Origin: an uncultured Prochlorococcus sp.
GTDB lineage: Bacteria; Cyanobacteriota; Cyanobacteriia; PCC-6307; Cyanobiaceae
NCBI GenBank assembly: GCA_902594875.1
Contig: CACJNU010000006.1
Location: 1-64,000 of the forward strand
Length of the DNA stretch: 64,000 bases
Direction: 5' to 3'
Numbering within the stretch: position 1 is the first letter of the stretch; every line of letters starts with the position of its first letter. Shown in pieces: positions 62,063 through 64,000 of this stretch. A program made the position numbers and the translations under genes. The notes under the pieces were generated by a model that did no database searches, had not been told where the DNA came from, and saw nothing but the letters and a program-made list of their open reading frames with translations.

Positions 62063-64000
62063 TTATAAAATTTCCTTCGTCTTATTAACTACGTTTTCGA
62101 CAGTAAATCCAAAATTTTTCATACATTCTCCACCAGGTGCTGATGCACCAAACCTGTCCATAGTAATACAAATTCCCTCAAAACCTGTATATTTATGCCA
62201 TCCAAATGAATGGGCAGCTTCTACTACAACTCTCTTTTTCACACTAATAGGTAAAATACTTTCTTTGTAAGATTCTTCTTGCTCTTCAAAAAGTTCTACA
62301 CAAGGCATAGAAACAACCCTAATTTTTTTACCTAAGCTTGAAATTTCCTTACTTGCTTCAATGCAAAGATTCAGTTCGCTTCCAGTACCAATAAAAATTA
62401 GATCTGGTTCTCCTTCACAATCTGAAACTACGTATCCTCCTAGAGCAACTTTGTCGATCGAAGTATTTTCTTGATTTGGCATACCTTGTCTACTTAAACA
62501 AAGTGCAGAAGGTCTTTTTCGATTTTGAATAGCAAGCTTATAAGCTCCACTCGTCTCATTGCCATCTCCAGGTCTAAAAACTAGCATATTAGGCATTGCA
62601 CGAAGAGAAGGGATAGTTTCAATAGGTTGATGTGTTGGACCATCTTCTCCTACACCAATTGAATCGTGAGTTAAGACATAAATTACTCCTAATTCGCTAA
62701 GCGCTGAAAGTCTCATTGAGCCCCTCATGTAATCGGCAAAAACAAGGAAGGTTCCACCATAAGGTATGAGACCACTATTGTGATAAGCAATACCATTAAG
62801 TACAGCTGCCATTGCATGTTCTCGTACACCAAAATGTAAATATCTTTTTTCAGGGCTATGTGGCTGGAATGATCCAGTTTCTCCTTTTATATCTGTGTAA
62901 TTAGAGTGAGTTAAATCAGCAGATCCGCCAATTAATTCAGGTAGGTTAGGACCTAGAGCACCCAAACATATTTGTGAATGCTTTCTGGTGGCTAACCCTT
63001 TATCATCAGGCGAATAGGAGGGGAGATCTGAGTCCCAATTCTCAGGTAATTGACCCTCCAACATTCTTTTTAACTCGGCTCCTTCAGAGGGATATTTTTT
63101 TTGATATTCTTCAAATTTAGAATCCCATTCTTTCTCTAAATTTTCACCTTTGTTTTTTGATTTTCTAAAATGCGCATACACTTCATCGGGTATTTCAAAT
63201 GGAGGATATTCCCAATTTAGAAACTCTCTAATTAATGCAGCTTCTTCTTCTCCAACAGCTGCTCCATGAATTCCAGCAGTATCTGATTTATTGGGAGAAC
63301 CATAACCTATAGTTGTAGAAATTTTTATAATTGAAGGTTTATCAGTAATTAATTTTGCTTTTTCGATAGCTTCAGTGATTCCTTTAACATCATGATTCCC
63401 ATCTTCAACATGTTGTACATGCCATCCATAAGCTTCGTATCTTTTTAAGACATCTTCGGTAAAAGAAACGTCGGTTCGCCCATCTATAGTAATTTGATTA
63501 TCGTCATAGAGTGCAATTAATTTTCCAAGCTTAAGATGACCAGCTAATGAGCAGGCCTCTGATGCAATACCTTCTTGATTACAGCCATCACCCATTATTA
63601 CGTAAGTATAGTGATCAACAATATTGCAATCAGGCTTATTAAATTTAGCTCCTAAGTGTTTTTCAGCGATTGCCAAACCAACTGCATTTGAAATTCCGGC
63701 TCCAAGAGGTCCAGCTGTAACTTCAACACCTTCAGTTTCGAAAGTTTCTGGATGTCCAGGAGTTTTTGATCCCCATTGTCTAAATTCTTTAATATCTTCT
63801 ATTGAAACTGATTTATATCCTGTCAAATGAAGCAAGGAATATAACAGCATACAGCCATGACCAGCTGATAATACAAAACGGTCTCTATTGAACCATTTTG
63901 GGTTATTGGGGTTGTGATTAAGTATGTTTTGCCATAATGCATAACCCATAGGGGCACATCCCATTGGCAATCCAGGATGTCCACTATTGGATTTATTTAC
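62063..64000 (-). CDS. tktA: Transketolase, N-terminus beyond the right edge
   Basis: About 645 residues are present on the minus strand and the frame stays open to the window end, reading [20 protein letters not shown], so only the first ~25 residues are missing; internal ATGs near 63970 are not the start. Thiamin diphosphate motif [12 protein letters not shown] and the catalytic region [18 protein letters not shown] are intact. It is a Calvin-cycle and pentose-phosphate enzyme. It depends on thiamin diphosphate, whose synthesis gene thiC is the neighbour. Confidence 0.96.
   Translation of the reverse strand, partial: VNKSNSGHPGLPMGCAPMGYALWQNILNHNPNNPKWFNRDRFVLSAGHGCMLLYSLLHLTGYKSVSIEDIKEFRQWGSKTPGHPETFETEGVEVTAGPLGAGISNAVGLAIAEKHLGAKFNKPDCNIVDHYTYVIMGDGCNQEGIASEACSLAGHLKLGKLIALYDDNQITIDGRTDVSFTEDVLKRYEAYGWHVQHVEDGNHDVKGITEAIEKAKLITDKPSIIKISTTIGYGSPNKSDTAGIHGAAVGEEEAALIREFLNWEYPPFEIPDEVYAHFRKSKNKGENLEKEWDSKFEEYQKKYPSEGAELKRMLEGQLPENWDSDLPSYSPDDKGLATRKHSQICLGALGPNLPELIGGSADLTHSNYTDIKGETGSFQPHSPEKRYLHFGVREHAMAAVLNGIAYHNSGLIPYGGTFLVFADYMRGSMRLSALSELGVIYVLTHDSIGVGEDGPTHQPIETIPSLRAMPNMLVFRPGDGNETSGAYKLAIQNRKRPSALCLSRQGMPNQENTSIDKVALGGYVVSDCEGEPDLIFIGTGSELNLCIEASKEISSLGKKIRVVSMPCVELFEEQEESYKESILPISVKKRVVVEAAHSFGWHKYTGFEGICITMDRFGASAPGGECMKNFGFTVENVVNKTKEIL

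Overview
This window is core chromosome of a cyanobacterium, almost certainly a low-GC, high-light-type Prochlorococcus. The evidence is very AT-rich DNA, tight gene packing with many 1-50 bp gaps or overlaps, and cyanobacterial markers: psbZ, ycf23, the sulfolipid pair sqdB-sqdX, rpaB, and a four-ACT aspartate kinase. No IS element, prophage, CRISPR array, plasmid gene or clear genomic island is visible. No stretch longer than about 200 bases is without a gene or RNA element.

Layout. At 1-1598 a split arrangement is seen: the N-terminal part of a methionine-gamma-lyase-family ('aluminium resistance') gene and its upstream neighbour lie on the minus strand, while the C-terminal part of the same family lies on the plus strand after a junction near 900-915. 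This looks like an inverted chimera. From 1601 come gcvH and gcvP (glycine cleavage) and one small unknown gene. At 5.3-9.8 kb a minus-strand block reads rpmI, rplT, a TPR protein, thiG, sqdB, sqdX. At 9.9-12.8 kb a SpoIID-like protein precedes a family 2 glycosyltransferase. At 12.8-18.2 kb tig, clpP, clpX and dnaX run leftward (chaperone, protease, DNA polymerase clamp loader). At 18.3-23.3 kb come asd, dapA and RNase J, with tilS opposing. At 23.4-32.5 kb come ycf23, uvrB, lysC, holA, cobH and mutS. At 32.7-34.5 kb come psbZ, ribH, tRNA-Gly(GCC), an NTF2-like protein and a GNAT acetyltransferase.

The rest runs as follows. At 34.7-40.8 kb: secA, cysE, a GntR-family regulator, infC and miaA. 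At 41-46.5 kb: gyrB, a small secreted SH3-like protein, two CrcB fluoride-channel subunits, mgtE and a sigma-70 family factor. At 46.5-53.9 kb: an alpha/beta hydrolase, a PfkB kinase, tsaE, ahcY, a DedA protein, ssb and mreBCD. At 54-60.5 kb: rpaB, lysS, a small unknown gene, smpB, ruvB, a TPR lipid/secretory-type protein, an M20 amidohydrolase and a small membrane protein. At 60.5-64 kb: a TPP riboswitch, thiC and a transketolase gene that runs off the right edge.

Functional links include lysine/threonine synthesis (lysC, asd, dapA), thiamin synthesis (thiG, riboswitch-thiC; thiamin diphosphate is also the transketolase cofactor), DNA maintenance (dnaX, holA, uvrB, mutS, ruvB, gyrB, ssb), translation (rpmI, rplT, infC, lysS, miaA, tilS, tsaE, smpB) and cell shape (mreBCD). 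I see no convincing new multi-gene system. The strongest anomaly is the inverted junction at the left edge, which is more likely an amplification or assembly artefact than biology.
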